DNA of 64,000 nucleotides. Source: Platanthera guangdongensis. Lineage: Eukaryota; Streptophyta; Magnoliopsida; Asparagales; Orchidaceae. The stretch is taken from positions 231,624,646 through 231,688,645 of the forward strand of contig CM077163.1 in NCBI GenBank assembly GCA_039583875.1. The letters are read 5' to 3'. Positions 21,881-34,062 of the stretch are shown piece by piece. Below the pieces are notes generated by a model, which was given only the letters and a program-made list of their open reading frames with translations, did no database searches and was not told the origin of the DNA. Position 1 is the first letter of the stretch. Each line of letters opens with the position of its first letter. The translations under genes were made by a program, and so were the position numbers.

Positions 21881-23025
21881 ACTTTCATGTTTTATGTTTT
21901 TTGTTTAGATGTGTATTTAGCCCCCGATCGGCCCAAACATTATGATCCGTCTGATCGGGGTAGTTGTATTTATTTTATTCTGTACAGGTGTGTTTTGTTC
22001 AAAAGGGGAAAGCACCGGTTCACCCCTAGGGTTATAAATCCGAGTGGTTTTGTTGGAGGAGGTATCGAGGGTTTTTACGCAAATTGAGAACCGCTTGGTC
22101 CTGCTCTCTGGTGCGACGCCGGAGCCGACGCCCGCCCGTGGTGCGATTCCAGGCCGCTTCCTCCTTCCCCCTGCTGGTGCGACGCCGACGCCGCCTCTAT
22201 TTCTCCTCTTCCCCACCGGTTAGCCCTTCCAACACCTCTGTCATATTCTTCCCCTGCCGATTCCGCTCTAGTCCTGCCTGCAACGACTCACGCCTCCGTT
22301 TCTCCATTTCCGCCACCCCGTCCTGCCGGCAACGTTCCTAAACCGCCACCCCGCTTCCTCTCGTGTAAACCGGCCTCCGTCAGAAACTCCCCCCCCCCCC
22401 CTGATTCCTTTGGTTGCTCTCCATCCTTGTGTCGACCACCAGCCTGAGCAACTCCACCCTTCCACGTTCCACTTTCCCTTACCTGTAGCCTCCATCCTAC
22501 CAGAAATCCCCCCCACAGTATCTACTCCACCATTCCTGAAGCTCTTCCCCACGAACCATCAGCAGCCTCTCACCTCCGTTACCTTTCACCCGTCGTGGAC
22601 TCCACTTCAAACAGCCGCACCAGTACAACAACCTCGGTTTCCCTCCTCCATCATTGTCGCTGCCTACGTATGCAACCCGTGGTATAAAGTTCTGTCCTTT
22701 ACTGTTGTTTATTTTTGTACTCATACTGTGGTGGATTTCTATTATATTGTGTTATTAGTTCAACTGTTGTACCATTTGCGGATTTATTCTGTGTTCACTT
22801 AATTTTAATTGCGTCTTGTTCGATTGCAAAACTACAACTTTGTTCTTCTTTGATTAATTGCTTGCAACCGCGCGTGTCTCTGCTGACTTTTACAATAATT
22901 GATTACCTGTTGCAATTTTAAGTGGACCACTCTTAAACGGCACTACACAGCATTTGCATTTAATATTGCAATTAGAGAAGCTCTTCTTGAATCGACCCTC
23001 CACTGCATCAAATTGTTATCAGAGC
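21881..23025 (+). repeat. Probable gypsy 5' LTR end, leader and primer-binding site
   Basis: It contains a possible TATA box (gggttataaatcc, about 22030), a long C/T-rich tract with a 14-base C run near 22390, and tgttatcagagc at 23014-23025, one base off the usual TGGTATCAGAGC primer-binding site. The LTR boundaries are not certain because the 3' LTR is not in view. Confidence 0.5.
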
Positions 23026-23128
23026 TCTAGGTTAGTGTCATTGCATGTTACGTAGTGGTAGAGATTATCGTCATTCCATGTCAAGTCAAAATCATCCCAA
23101 CGATAGGACCGCTAGCTCGTAGGCGGAC

Positions 23129-24280
23129 ATGACACCCGCGGAATTCCAAAGGCTTGTCCTTGATTGATTTGATCAAATGGGCATCCAATTCGACACACTT
23201 AGAGGTGATATCGCGAGGGTTAGTACGAGTAGGTCAGTTAGAGACACCGAGAAATCGAACGAACCCTGTACCTCATGAGGAACCTCTCAAGGACCTTCCT
23301 GGTGCCACACCCCCTCCCCCGAGACATGGTAGAGACGACCCTCTCCGAGAGTTCCCGCCCGCACCGGGAGCAAATTATCGTCGTGGTTTCGAGTTTCGAC
23401 GAGCTCGCCCTTTGGATGAGCCACGTCATCCACCACCTCGTCGAAGGGATATACACCGATATGACTATAACGATGATGACGAATACGGTGACTTCCGTGA
23501 GCCCCGTCGAGGCATGACCCCAGAAGAGGATGACATTACCCGACGGATCCGTATTGATGCTCCTACCTTCGATGGTCACTTGGACCCGAAGACATTCAGT
23601 GATTGGCTCATGGACATGGACCACTACTTTGACTGGTTCGAGATGAACAACGAGAGGCGAGTACGGTTCGCAAAGATGAAACTAATTGGCCAAGCAAAGA
23701 TTTACTGGTCGAGTCTGGAGAGATCCTTGGAGCGTGATGGCTATTATCCCATTACCCAATGGGATGAGATGAAGCAGCGCTTACAGGATAAGTATCTTCA
23801 TGCTTCTTACCGAGATCAGCTGTTAGATCAGTTGTACGCGATACGTAAGAGTACTCTTTCTGTTGCTGATTACATGTCTCGATTTGACGAACTTGTAGTT
23901 CGCAACGACATTATGGAGGATCTCATTGCTACTGCCTCGCGCTTTCGTGCGAGCCTTAGATCAGACATCCGAAGGGAATTAATTTCTCATAGGATGGAGT
24001 CGGTTGAGCAGGTTTTTCAGCTTGCCCTCGAATATGAGCAATATTTGCGCTCAGCCGGCCCAAGACATACCATAACTAGACCTGATGCTTCCACAGTTAG
24101 GAAGTTCGTCCCTGCCACGACTCCCACCACCCCCGTCCAACCACAGATGCGACAGGGAAAACTATTGTTCCAGGAGGCCCCAAACTTGTGGGCGTCCAAT
24201 GCTATCGTTGTTCCGGCAGAGGGCATTTCGCTGCCCAATGCCCTACCAGAAATTTGTTGATTGAGGATTCTGGCGAGCCC
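23129..24280 (+). pseudogene. Ty3-gypsy gag with CCHC zinc knuckle
   Basis: It starts at ATG 23129 (MTPAEFQRLVL), with an early stop and a frame change near 23275. The long frame to 24180 holds the gag domain: FDGHLDPKTFSDWLMDMDHY, FAKMKLIGQAKIYWSSL, WDEMKQRLQDKYLHASYRDQ, FDELVVRNDIMED and RRELISHRMESVEQVFQLAL. After another frame change near 24190, VQCYRCSGRGHFAAQCP is the CCHC knuckle. Gag forms the particle that packages element RNA. The damage makes it non-functional, apart from any sequencing errors. Confidence 0.88.
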
Positions 24281-26646
24281 AGCGGCGATGCTGAGGGCGA
24301 CGCCACGGAGGAGGTTACGGCTATTGTTGAGGATGGTTGGGAAAGCGATGCTGAAAGATCGTTAGAGGTAGGAGTCCTCCGCCGCATCCTCCACACCCCA
24401 CGTGCTGAAGAGGATTGGCGACGCACCACTATCTTTTTCACTTACTTCCAGAGTGCATGAGGACCTTGCAAGCTCGTCATCAATAGTGGAAGCTGCGTAA
24501 ATATTATTGCTAAGAAAGGGTTGGAGAGGATGCAGCTTACTGCTGAGTCACATTCACATCCATATCGTGTCCTTTGGGTGGACAAGTCCACCATACAAGT
24601 TACACAGCGGTGTCTGGTGCCGATCTGATTAGCGTCTACAGAGGACCGGGTTTGGTGTGACGTTATTCCTATGGATGTCGCTCACGTTCTTCTAGGGAGA
24701 CCCTGGCTTTACGATCGTGACGCCACGTGTTATGGTCGTTCCAACACGTGCATATTTTTTGACAAGGGTCGAAAGATTAGTCTCACCCCGACTCAGCCCA
24801 GGGATCCTCCCAAGGGCAAGGTTGACTTGTCAGTTAGTGCGGGATCGTCAAGACCCCGCATATCATGAGAAGGGGTGATTTCTTGAGAGAGAGCCTGGAG
24901 ACTGGGATTATGTTTATTGTGGCAGCCACGTTGGCGACCGAGACCCCTAGCGAGGCTGAGATTACTGACCCGGATGTTCAGCAGTTAATGGATGACTTTA
25001 CGGACATTATGCCCGAGGAGCTCCCCGATGAGCTTCCCCCACTGAGGGACATTCAACATGCGATTGACCTGATCCCAGGGGCATCTTTGCCCAATCTGCC
25101 ACACTATCGTTTAAACCCAGTTGAGCATGCAGAGCTAAAGCGGCAAGTTGATGAACTTTTGTGGAAAGGGTTTATACGAGAGAGTCTCAGCCCGTGCGCC
25201 GTGCCAGCCCTTCTGACTCCGAAGAAGGACGGTAGCTGGCGCACGTGCATCGATAGCCGTGCCATAAATAAGATCACGGTGAAGTATTGTTTTCCGATTC
25301 CCCGCCTCGATGATCTCCTGGATTCGATAATTGGTGCTCAGATCTTTTTGAAGATCGACCTTCGCAGCGGGTACCACCAAATCAGAGTTAGAGAGGGGGA
25401 TGAATGGAAGACGACCTTCAAGACAAAGGACGGCTTGTAAGAGTGGATGGTGATGACGTTCGTTTATTGAACGCATCCAGCACATTCATGAGGGTGATGA
25501 CTCAAGTTGGAAAATTCTTGGTTGTATATTTCGATGATATTTTGATATACAGTCGGAGTCGCACCGAGCATTTACGTCACATTCGTCTGGTGTTCGATCT
25601 CCTCCGAAAGGAGCATCTATACATCAACTTGAAGAAGTGCTCGTTCTTATCCACGTCCGTTCATTTCTTGGGTTATGTTGTGTCAGCATCTGGTATTTCT
25701 GTCGACCCTGACAAGGTCAGGGCGATTCGAGAGTGGCCTATCCCCTCGAACATTCATGAGGCTCGTAGCTTTCATGGACTTGCCACCTTTTATCGGAGGT
25801 TTGTCCGAGCCTTCAGTTCAGTCATGGCCCCCATTACGAGCTGTCTTCGTAAGGGAGAATTTGTTTGGACGAAGGCCGCCACTCGAGCCTTTGAGGAGAT
25901 CAAGGAGAGACTGTCTACGGCTCCCGTGTTACATTTACCTGATTTCTCACAGACCTTCGAGGTAGCTTGTGACACGTCGGGAGTTGGTATCGGCGCAGTC
26001 CTTAGTCAGGAAGGCCACCCAGTGGCCTACTTTAGCGAGAAGTTGAACGAGGCCCGTCAAAAATATTCTAATTATGACCGGAGTTCTATGTCGTTGTGCA
26101 GGCACTGCGATACTGGCGACATTACCTCTTGCACAAGGAGTTCATCCTATACTCAGATCATCAGGCCCTGAGATATCTCGACTCCCAAAAGAAACTAGGT
26201 CATCGTCACGCCAACTGGTGGAGTACGTGCAGGAGTTTCACTATGTTCTGAAGCAACAAGCAGGTGTTGAGAACAAACCTGCAGACGCCTTGAGTCGCCG
26301 AGTTAGCATCCTCCATACCATGCGTACCCAAGTCGTGGGATTCGATCAGTTAGTCTATGCCTATCCCGAGTGCCCAGGTTTTGGGAACATCTACACAACA
26401 CTATCGAGGACCCTCTCGATCTGCGAGAGGGCTACTCGATTTCTGACGGGTATCTAGTTATGACCTCTCGCCTCTGCATTCCATAGTCATCCCTCCGAGA
26501 TTTCCTCATCTGGGAGTTACACGCAGGCGGAGCTGCGGGGCACTTTGGCAGGGATAAGACGATTGCATTGGTAGAAGATCGTTTCTTCTGGTCCGGCCTA
26601 AAGAAAAGACGTCACCAAGGTAGTGAGGCATTGTGGAGTTTGCCAA
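24281..26646 (+). pseudogene. Ty3-gypsy pol: protease, RT, RNase H, integrase start; cut by gap
   Basis: Protease-like region at 24480-24850, with NSGSCVN where DSGSS/T is expected and DVAHVLLGRPWLYDRDATCY. Reverse transcriptase at 25120-25800: [35 protein letters not shown], then in a shifted frame [13 protein letters not shown] (YFDD catalytic). RNase H at 25960-26290: [20 protein letters not shown]. The integrase zinc-binding part begins (LHAGGAAGHFGRDKTIALVE) and is cut at 26646. The order PR-RT-RH-IN identifies Ty3-gypsy. Several stops and frame changes. Confidence 0.9.
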
Positions 26647-27146
26647 NNNNNNNNNNNNNNNNNNNNNNNNNNNNNNNNNNNNNNNNNNNNNNNNNNNNNN
26701 NNNNNNNNNNNNNNNNNNNNNNNNNNNNNNNNNNNNNNNNNNNNNNNNNNNNNNNNNNNNNNNNNNNNNNNNNNNNNNNNNNNNNNNNNNNNNNNNNNNN
26801 NNNNNNNNNNNNNNNNNNNNNNNNNNNNNNNNNNNNNNNNNNNNNNNNNNNNNNNNNNNNNNNNNNNNNNNNNNNNNNNNNNNNNNNNNNNNNNNNNNNN
26901 NNNNNNNNNNNNNNNNNNNNNNNNNNNNNNNNNNNNNNNNNNNNNNNNNNNNNNNNNNNNNNNNNNNNNNNNNNNNNNNNNNNNNNNNNNNNNNNNNNNN
27001 NNNNNNNNNNNNNNNNNNNNNNNNNNNNNNNNNNNNNNNNNNNNNNNNNNNNNNNNNNNNNNNNNNNNNNNNNNNNNNNNNNNNNNNNNNNNNNNNNNNN
27101 NNNNNNNNNNNNNNNNNNNNNNNNNNNNNNNNNNNNNNNNNNNNNN
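26647..27146. other. Assembly gap, exactly 500 N
   Basis: A run of exactly 500 N. A round number usually marks a scaffold join of unknown true size. The gypsy integrase runs into it and does not resume afterwards. Confidence 0.99.
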
Positions 27147-29905
27147 CCTACTAGCTGGCAGGTCCGTAGGCTTGCCTGTGGGGGAGAGGTCCCTGGTTGC
27201 TCGATCTGCACTACCCCGAGCGCGGCTCGGCCCCAGGTAGACCCGCTGCCTGGCTCCTACTAGCTGGCAGGTCGGAGCCTCTCCTGTGGGGGAGAGGTCC
27301 TGGTTCTTGGTTCTGCACTACCCCGAGCGCAGCTCGAGCCCCAGGTAGACCCTCTGCCTGGCTCCTACTAGCTGGCAGGTCCGTAGGCTCACCTGCGGGG
27401 GATAGGTTATGGATAAGTTAGGATAGTTAGGATAGTTAGGTTAGGTTGTGGAACTCATCGAACACCCCGAGCTCAGCTCGGCCCCAGGTAGACCCGCTGC
27501 GCAGGCTCCTACTAGCTGGCAGGTCCGTAGGCTTGCCTGTGGGGGAGAGGTCCCTGGTTGCTCGATCTGCACTACCCGAGCGCGGCTCGGCCCCAGGTAG
27601 ACCCGCTGCCTGGCTCCTACTAGCTGGCAGGTCCGTAGGCTCTCCTGTGCGGGGAGAGGTCCTGGTTCTTGGTTCTGCACTACCCCGAGCGCAGCTCAGC
27701 CCCAGGTAGACCCGCTGCCTGGCTCCTACTAGCTGGCAGGTCCGTAGCTCACTGCGGGGGATAGGTTAGGATAAGTTAGGATAGGTTAGGATAGGTTAGG
27801 TTAGGTGTGGAAACGTCATCGACACCCGAGCTCAGCTCGGCCCCAGGTAGACCCGCTGCGCCGGCTCTCATCTAGCTGCAGGTCCGTAGGCTCGCCTGTG
27901 GGGGATAGATTGGTTGAGAACGTCATCGGCCACCCCGAGATCGGCTCGGCCCCAGGTAGACCCGCTGCGCAGGATCTCATCTAGCTGGCAGGTCCGTAGG
28001 CTCGCCTGTGGGGGTTAGTTTTGGTTTGAGATCGTCATCGGCACCCCGAGTCCCCCGGCGGGCTCGGCCCAGGTAGACCCGCTGCGCAGGCTCTCATCTA
28101 GCTGGCAGGTCCGTAGGCTCGCCTGTGGGGGATAGGTTTTGGTTTGAGAACGTCATCGGCACCCCGAGCTCGGCTCGGCCCAGGTAGACCCGCTGCGCAG
28201 GCTCTCATCTAGCTGGAGGTCCGTAGGCTCGCCTGTGGGGGATAGGTTTTGGTTTGAGATCATCGGCACCCCGAGCTCGGCTCGGCCCCAGGTAGACCCG
28301 CTGCGCAGGCTCTCATCTAGCTGGCAGGTCCGTAGGCTCGCTGTGGGGGATAGGTTTTGGTTTGAGATCGTCATCGGCACCCCGAGCTCGGCTCGGCCCC
28401 AGGTAGACCGCTGCGCAGGCTCTCATCTAGCTGGTAGGTCCGTAGGCTCGCCTGTGGGGGATAGGTTTTGGTTTGAGAACGTCATCGACACCCCGAGCTC
28501 GGCTCGCCCCAGGTAGACCCGATGCGCAGGCTCTCATCTAGCTGGCAGGTCCGTAGGCTTGCCTGTGGGGATAGGTTTTGTTTGAGATCGTCATCAGCAC
28601 CCCAAGCTCGGCTCGGCCCCAGATAGACCCGCTGCGCAGGCTCTCATCTAGCTGTCAGGTCCGTAGGCTCGCCTGTGGGGGATAGTTTTGGTTTGAGATC
28701 GTCATCGGCACCCCGAGCTCGGCTCGGCCCCAGGTAGACCCGCTGCGCAGGCTTTCATCTAGCTGGCAGGTCCGTAGGCTTGCCTGTGGGGGATAGGTTT
28801 TGGTTTGAGATCGTCATCGGCACCCCGAGCTCGGCTCGGCCCCAGGTAGACCGCTGCGCATACTCTCATCTAGGGCAGGTCCGTAGGCTTGCCTGTGGGG
28901 GATAGGTTTGGTTGAGATCGTCATCAGCACCCGAGCTCGGCTCGGCCACAGGTAGCCCGCTGCGCAGGCTCTCATCTAGCTGGCAGGTCCGTAGGCTCGC
29001 CTGTGGGGGATAGGTTTTGGTTGAGATCGTCATCGGCACCCGAGCTCGGCTCGGCCCAGGTAGACCCGCTGCGCAGGCTCTCATCTAGCTGGCAGGTCCG
29101 TAGGCTCGCCTGTGGGGGATAGGTTTTGGTTTGAGATCGTCATCGGCACCCGAGCTCGGCTCGGCCCCAGGTAGACCCGCTGCGCAGGCTCTCATCAGCT
29201 GGCAGGTCAGTAGGCTCGCCTGTGGGGGGATAGGTTTTGGTTGAGAACGTCATCGGCACCCGAGCTCGGCTCGGCCCCAGGTAGACCCGCTGCGCAGGCT
29301 CTCATCTAGCTGGCAGGTCCGTAGGGTCGCCTGTGGGGGATAGGTTTTGGTTTGAGATCGTCATCGGCACCCCGAGCTCGGCTCGGCCCGAGGTAGACCC
29401 GCTGCGCAGGCTCTCATCTAGCTGGCAGGTCCGTAGGCTCGCCTGTGGGGGATAGGTTTTGGTTTGAGATCGTCATCGGCACCCAGAGCTCGGCTCGGCC
29501 CCAGTTAGACCGCTGCGCAGGCTCTCATCTAGCTGGCAGGTCCGTAGGCTCGCCTGCGGGGGATAGGTTTTGGTTTGAGATCGTCATCGGCACCCCGAGC
29601 TCGGCTCGGCCCCAGGTAGACCCGTGCGCAGTCTCTCATCTAGCTGGCAGGTCCGTAGGCTCGCCTGTGGGGGATAGGTTTTGGTTGAGAACGTCATCGG
29701 CACCCCGAGCTCGGCTCGGCCCCAGGTAGACCCGCTGCGCAGGCTCTCATCGAGCTGGCAGGTCCGTAGGCTCGCCTGTGGGGGATAGGTTTGTTTGAGA
29801 TCTTCATCGGCACCCCGAGCTCGGCTCGGCCCCACGTAGACCCGCTGCGCAGGCTCTCATCTAGCTGGCAGGTCCGTAGGCTTGCCTGCGGGACAGAGGT
29901 CCTGG
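27147..29905. repeat. Minisatellite array, about 25 copies of a ~110-bp unit
   Basis: The unit contains ctagctggcaggtccgtagg, ctcgcctgtgggggatagg, gagatcgtcatcggcacccc, and gagctcggctcggccccagg followed by tagacccgctgcgcagg. From about 27880 on the units are regular (106-112 bp), differing mostly by one-base indels. At 27147-27860 two variant units alternate: one with gagaggtcctggttcttgg and one with a ttaggatagttagg-type tract. The 5' end is lost in the gap. ORFs across it are by-products of the period. Confidence 0.95.
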
Positions 29906-30660
29906 TTCTTGGTTTTGGAATAGATGTATGTTTATAACAGATGAAAGTTTTTTATATATTGAAAATAAATATATATACGAGTCAACGAACACGACTCGAC
30001 CAAAAGTAATTCTCGATATAATATAATATACGACTCAGACTACATGACGACAATAGATAGCTATCATAAAATGTATTCGTTAAGTAATTCTGCCAGCTAA
30101 TGATTTTAAATGTCTTATCATAGGCGGACAATCTTCAAAAACCTACTGATTATAGCTACATATGTTGTATTATTTTCCTGCTGCTTAAGGGTTTACAAGC
30201 TCGTGTGTCTAGATTATGGAATAATGTTTAAACATTTTGTTTTACAGATTCTCAGCAGCGCTAGATTCACCTATTATTATCTTTGATAAAGCTGTTGCGT
30301 ATTCCTCATCATCATATCTAGTGTTTCAACATCCATATTGAACATATCAGTGAATCATCCAAGGGATTAGCAAAGGTTGTAGTGATGGGAACTAGAGGAA
30401 TAACTATTGGTCGTGTTAATAAATCATTATAAGGTTGATCTTTACCTGTCCATGCTGATCGAGCGGGTATGCTAAGATTTATCGGTCCTTCTATACCTTT
30501 ACCTGCCCTGCGTTTAAATCCTCATTCTATGCTAGTTTCTCATAAAATTTGCTACTGTTATACCACCGTTACAGAAAGAGATGCAAAAAGAATAATGTGT
30601 TTATAAAACGTTGGTTTTTTACAGCATATTCAAGATAGTGAGTTGTTTCTGATTTAAGCC
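29906..30660. other. Unassigned AT-rich sequence
   Basis: It follows the array without a recognisable element end. There is no long ORF and no known motif. Confidence 0.35.
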
Positions 30661-30969
30661 CTGTTGTGGAGCTCTCTTTATCTCCAAGTGAGCTTTTCTC
30701 TAAAATTTTCTTTGGGTCGGCTCCCACTCGCCGGATACTTGGGGTTGGACATTTCTTTCCGAGCTTGTGTCAACCTCGAAAAGAGCGGAGATTGTGTACA
30801 ACCCCGTATCCGGTCGAGCGGGATCCTCCCCAAACGGCGCGCTCGGACATACTATGAGCGGCGTTTGGTGCAGCATCGTTCGAGCTCGTGCGGGTTCTCG
30901 TGCGTGCGTGCAGAGGTTCTATTTGTATAGACTTTAAAATATATATATTTATTTATGTATATATTTAAT

Positions 30970-31021
<52 letters not shown>

Positions 31022-31234
31022 TTATATATACATGAGTTAGGAAGAAAGAAAGATGGGGGGGGGGATGGATGGACGGTACAGGAAAAAGCATGGGAAGCAA
31101 TTAAAAGAGCATGTGGGCTCATGATAGGGAGGTACAGCCGGAAAAAGAGAAAAGGAAATAAAAAAAAAGAAGAAAGGAGGAGCTCGGGTACGGGCGAGGC
31201 AGAAAAAGAAGAAAGGAGGAAATAAAAAAGGGAG
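30661..31234. other. Unassigned sequence with (TA)n microsatellite
   Basis: 30661-30940 is moderately GC-rich, with gagcgg/gctcg words as in some LTRs here, but I cannot place it. 30975-31016 is an uninterrupted (TA)n tract, followed by a purine-rich (gaaagaaa) stretch. Confidence 0.45.
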
Positions 31235-32450
31235 ATGGAAGCAGGAGGTGGAGCGGGATTTCCGGCTAGGGTTCGGCCTGGAGCGCAATCCGGCCGCCCG
31301 TCTCTCCCTCTCTTATCGGCTGGAGCAGAAGAACCCCGCCCCGCCCTCTCTCTCTCTCTCTCGTCGGCTAGAGGAGAAGCAGCACCGCCCGTCTCCCTCT
31401 CTCTCTTTCGGCCAGGAGCAGGCCGCCCGCCCCCTCTCTCTCTTCGGCCACCGCCTAAGCAAGGCCGGCCGGCCCTCCCTCTCTCCCGTCGGCCCGGAGC
31501 AGCAACCCCCACCCCGTCTCTCTCTCACTCTTCGACGCCGCCGCCTACGGTAAAGCAAGGCCGACCGGGAGCTCCTCTCCCGGCGCCGCCTACAGCGAGG
31601 CCGGCCGGGAGCTCCTCTCCCGGCGCCGCCTACAGCGAGGCCGGCCGGGAGCTCCTCTCCCGGCGCCGCCTACAGCGAGGCCGCCGGGAGCTCCTCTCCC
31701 GGCGCCGCCTACAGCGAGGCCGGCCGGGAGCTCCTCTCCCGGCGCGCCTACAGCGAGGCCGGCCGGAGCTCCTCTCCCGGCGCCGCCTACAGCTAGGTCG
31801 ACCGGGAGCTCCTCTCCCGGCGCCGTTTGGAGCTAGGCTAGTCGGGATCAGCTTCCCCGACGCCGCCTGAAGTTGTGGAGGCTGGGATCGACTTCCTCGG
31901 TGTTACTTGGGGCCGGGATCGGCCTCGTACAGCAGCGGCCGGCCACTTGGAGCACGGCCGACCATGGAGAGGCTCGGCCATGGAGGGGAAAATCATTCGG
32001 AGCTTTCAACTCTCCCACGGTGGTCGGATTCGGGCACGGACAACTACTACGGATGCTAGACGTGGAGCCTCGGGCCATGAGCGCGGTTGGCCCCGCCAAA
32101 CACGCGTCAAGGGTAACGAAATTTCTACTTGGGCACGTGAAGCCCTCAATTTCCATATTTGCATGGAAGCCCCTCTCCACCAACGGGTGGAGGAAAGGAG
32201 CTCTCCGACGGATTGACGTGTACGTCCCCGCAATTAACTGTGTTAGCACCCGGAAGCGTGAGTACGGGTTTAGGCATGCTGTGTGAAGCCCATCCGGACG
32301 TGTGAGCCGGATTGGTGATGTTCTGGGGATCCCGGAGAAGGCTCCGAGGATGTTGTATATTTTCCATTTGCAGGGAATGCACACCATAGCCCCGAAAAAG
32401 GGGTATGTGCAATGTGTTCGGCCAGCTTATGTTAACCAACTGGCGTTTAG
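31235..32450 (+). other. GC-rich CT-repeat region and 211-codon frame of unknown nature
   Basis: A frame at 31235-31870 is open but made of ctctctctc tracts and the 40-bp minisatellite, giving Pro/Ser/Arg/Ala-rich repeats (ELLSRRRLQRGR). Such composition is common in GC-rich retrotransposon leaders. After 31870 short plus-strand frames (31873-32286) show no domain. I do not regard this as a proven gene. Confidence 0.35.
31561..31836. repeat. 40-bp minisatellite, about 7 copies
   Basis: The unit is ccggccgggagctcctctcc followed by cggcgccgcctacagcgagg. Each unit holds a small inverted repeat, ccgggag/ctcccgg with a 5-base loop. Some copies lack one or two bases. The last units decay (tagctaggtcgaccggg). 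Confidence 0.93.
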
Positions 32451-33640
32451 ATGACCGCCGCTTGTCGAGACGTTGACGTACAGGTGTTGCAGTACCAGGC
32501 GGGGAGTAGCGGGCTTAAGCCCAAGCTTGTGCCGGCCTCGAAGGCCTTTTTTATTTTATTGCCGGCCTGCGTGCCGAAGTATGGAATTCATATTCCTGTA
32601 ATATTCTTTTAATATCTGTGATACTCTAAGGATGTGTAGCTTTCTTCTTCGTATCAGGCGGGCGGTGTTCTCGAGAACCGCTCGCCCAGTGGGGGCCCCG
32701 AGGTATAGTTGCCGGGAAGCCCCTCATGGCATGTTGACAGCCTTTTAGGACATCGAATTTACGCTGTTCGTGGCCCAGTTTGGGCAGCGTGTCGTGGAAT
32801 TGCTCGTCGAGTTTGCGCCATCATTAGGGCGGGTGAGCAGTATTTTGTATAGACCCAAGGAGACACATCTGGATAGGAGAGAGTTGGTCTCGAGACCCTC
32901 CTTAGATGTTCCGGTCGGCCGAGAGCGCCCTCCGAAGGTGTCTTAGCTCAGCCTTTGGCTTGGGAGGGGAAGAGTTTTTTAGTCTTCCGGGTATGCGGTG
33001 GGTCCACGCTGAGACCTTGGGTCTGTCCCTTGAGTTCCTAATCTTGTGCCTAGATCGTTCGCTTGAGGGTAGTAGGTGCGCGGTCACCCCTTTTTGGGAC
33101 CCGAACTCCACGGAGGCCATTTTTGGCTTCAACAACGCGCGTTGCATTCCTTGCACACTCTAGCACGCATCTCTCTTCTTTGCGCACTCCCGCGCGTCCT
33201 CTTTCTTGCGAGCTTCGCCTCCTTGCGCGTTCCCGCGTGCGTCGCCTCCTTGCACGATCTCCCTCCCGTTGCTTCCCTACGCGCTCTCACGCACGTCTCT
33301 CCCCAGCATGCTCCTGCGTGCTCTCACACACGTCGCTCCCTTACGCTGGTCACTTTCTCCCACACTCCATGCTCTCTCCTTCTGCAAGTGCTCTGCGCAC
33401 TCTCCTTCTGCAAGCACCCTGCGCTCTCTCTATTTACCCACAACTGCTCAGTGCGCCCTCCTCCAGCAAGCGTCTAGCGCGCTTTCCTCCAGCAAACTCC
33501 CAGCGCGCTCTTTGCCAACAAGCGCACCACGCACTCCAGAACAAGCACTCAATCTACCTATAAGACAACCAAACTACGCTTCTCCAAAAGACAATCAAAG
33601 ACAAGAAGCGGAGGGTAAGACGTGCTAAGCATGCCTCCGA
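32451..33640. other. Unassigned, probably transposon leader/LTR sequence
   Basis: 32451-33130 contains cgggcggtgttctcgagaac-like and other GC-rich words without a recognised coding domain. 33140-33600 is a C/T-rich tract with recurring words such as gcgctctcctccagcaag and ctgcgcactctcc, as in LTR U5/leader regions. ORFs here are low-complexity. Confidence 0.35.
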
Positions 33641-34061
33641 GCCTCGAAGCTTCACACATCACAATGTGTACAACAAGCTACTCCTGCCTCCAGGAATTAT
33701 TAGAAGACTCCAAAATACAACAGACGCATCGCTCCCCGCAACACTCGAAGAAATAATTAGCCCTGCGAGTGGTGGCCTGTCACCCTTCAGGTTCTCTCTC
33801 TCTCCCCGAATAATTGTAACGAGAGGCGACTTGTCGCCCTCGAGTTCTTGAAAAAGCTCTGTAACAACACTTAGATCTAGTGGAGGTTTGGTCGGGACAG
33901 ATCCGAGCACGTGATTTTTCACCTCTTTTCGGGGGTTTTCCACGTCAAAAAATACTTTGTCAACTTTCTATTTCCATTAACTGTGTACGCGTTCGACCGT
34001 TCCGAGAGCTAAGACGGTCCAAGATTTCGACCTAACCGGGACGTCGAGTTAGTCCGCAACA
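33641..34061 (+). repeat. LTR-C 3' end, second copy
   Basis: Its 3' 280 bp match 1394-1674: taattgtaacgagagg, cagatccgagcacgtgattt, ttccacgtcaaaa, gttcgaccgttccgagag, accgggacgtcgagtt, ending gtccgcaaca at 34061. The 5' limit is arbitrary. The next bases (agatccattg) are not a primer-binding site, so it is a solo LTR or 3' LTR. Confidence 0.6.
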
Positions 34062-34062
34062 A

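Noticed and set aside
26568..27263. Long open frames across the gap
   Set aside because: They are runs of N translated as X and have no meaning.
27415..27810. Telomere-like ttagg tracts
   Set aside because: The tracts are short, irregular (ttaggatagttagg) and inside the array; the plant telomere repeat is tttaggg.
27147..29905. CRISPR-like array or repeat protein gene
   Set aside because: Units are contiguous without spacers and the frames change with one-base indels; it is a tandem minisatellite in a plant genome.
31248..31558. Arg/Ser-rich ORFs on both strands
   Set aside because: They result from ctctctctc tracts and GC-rich repeats, not from coding selection.
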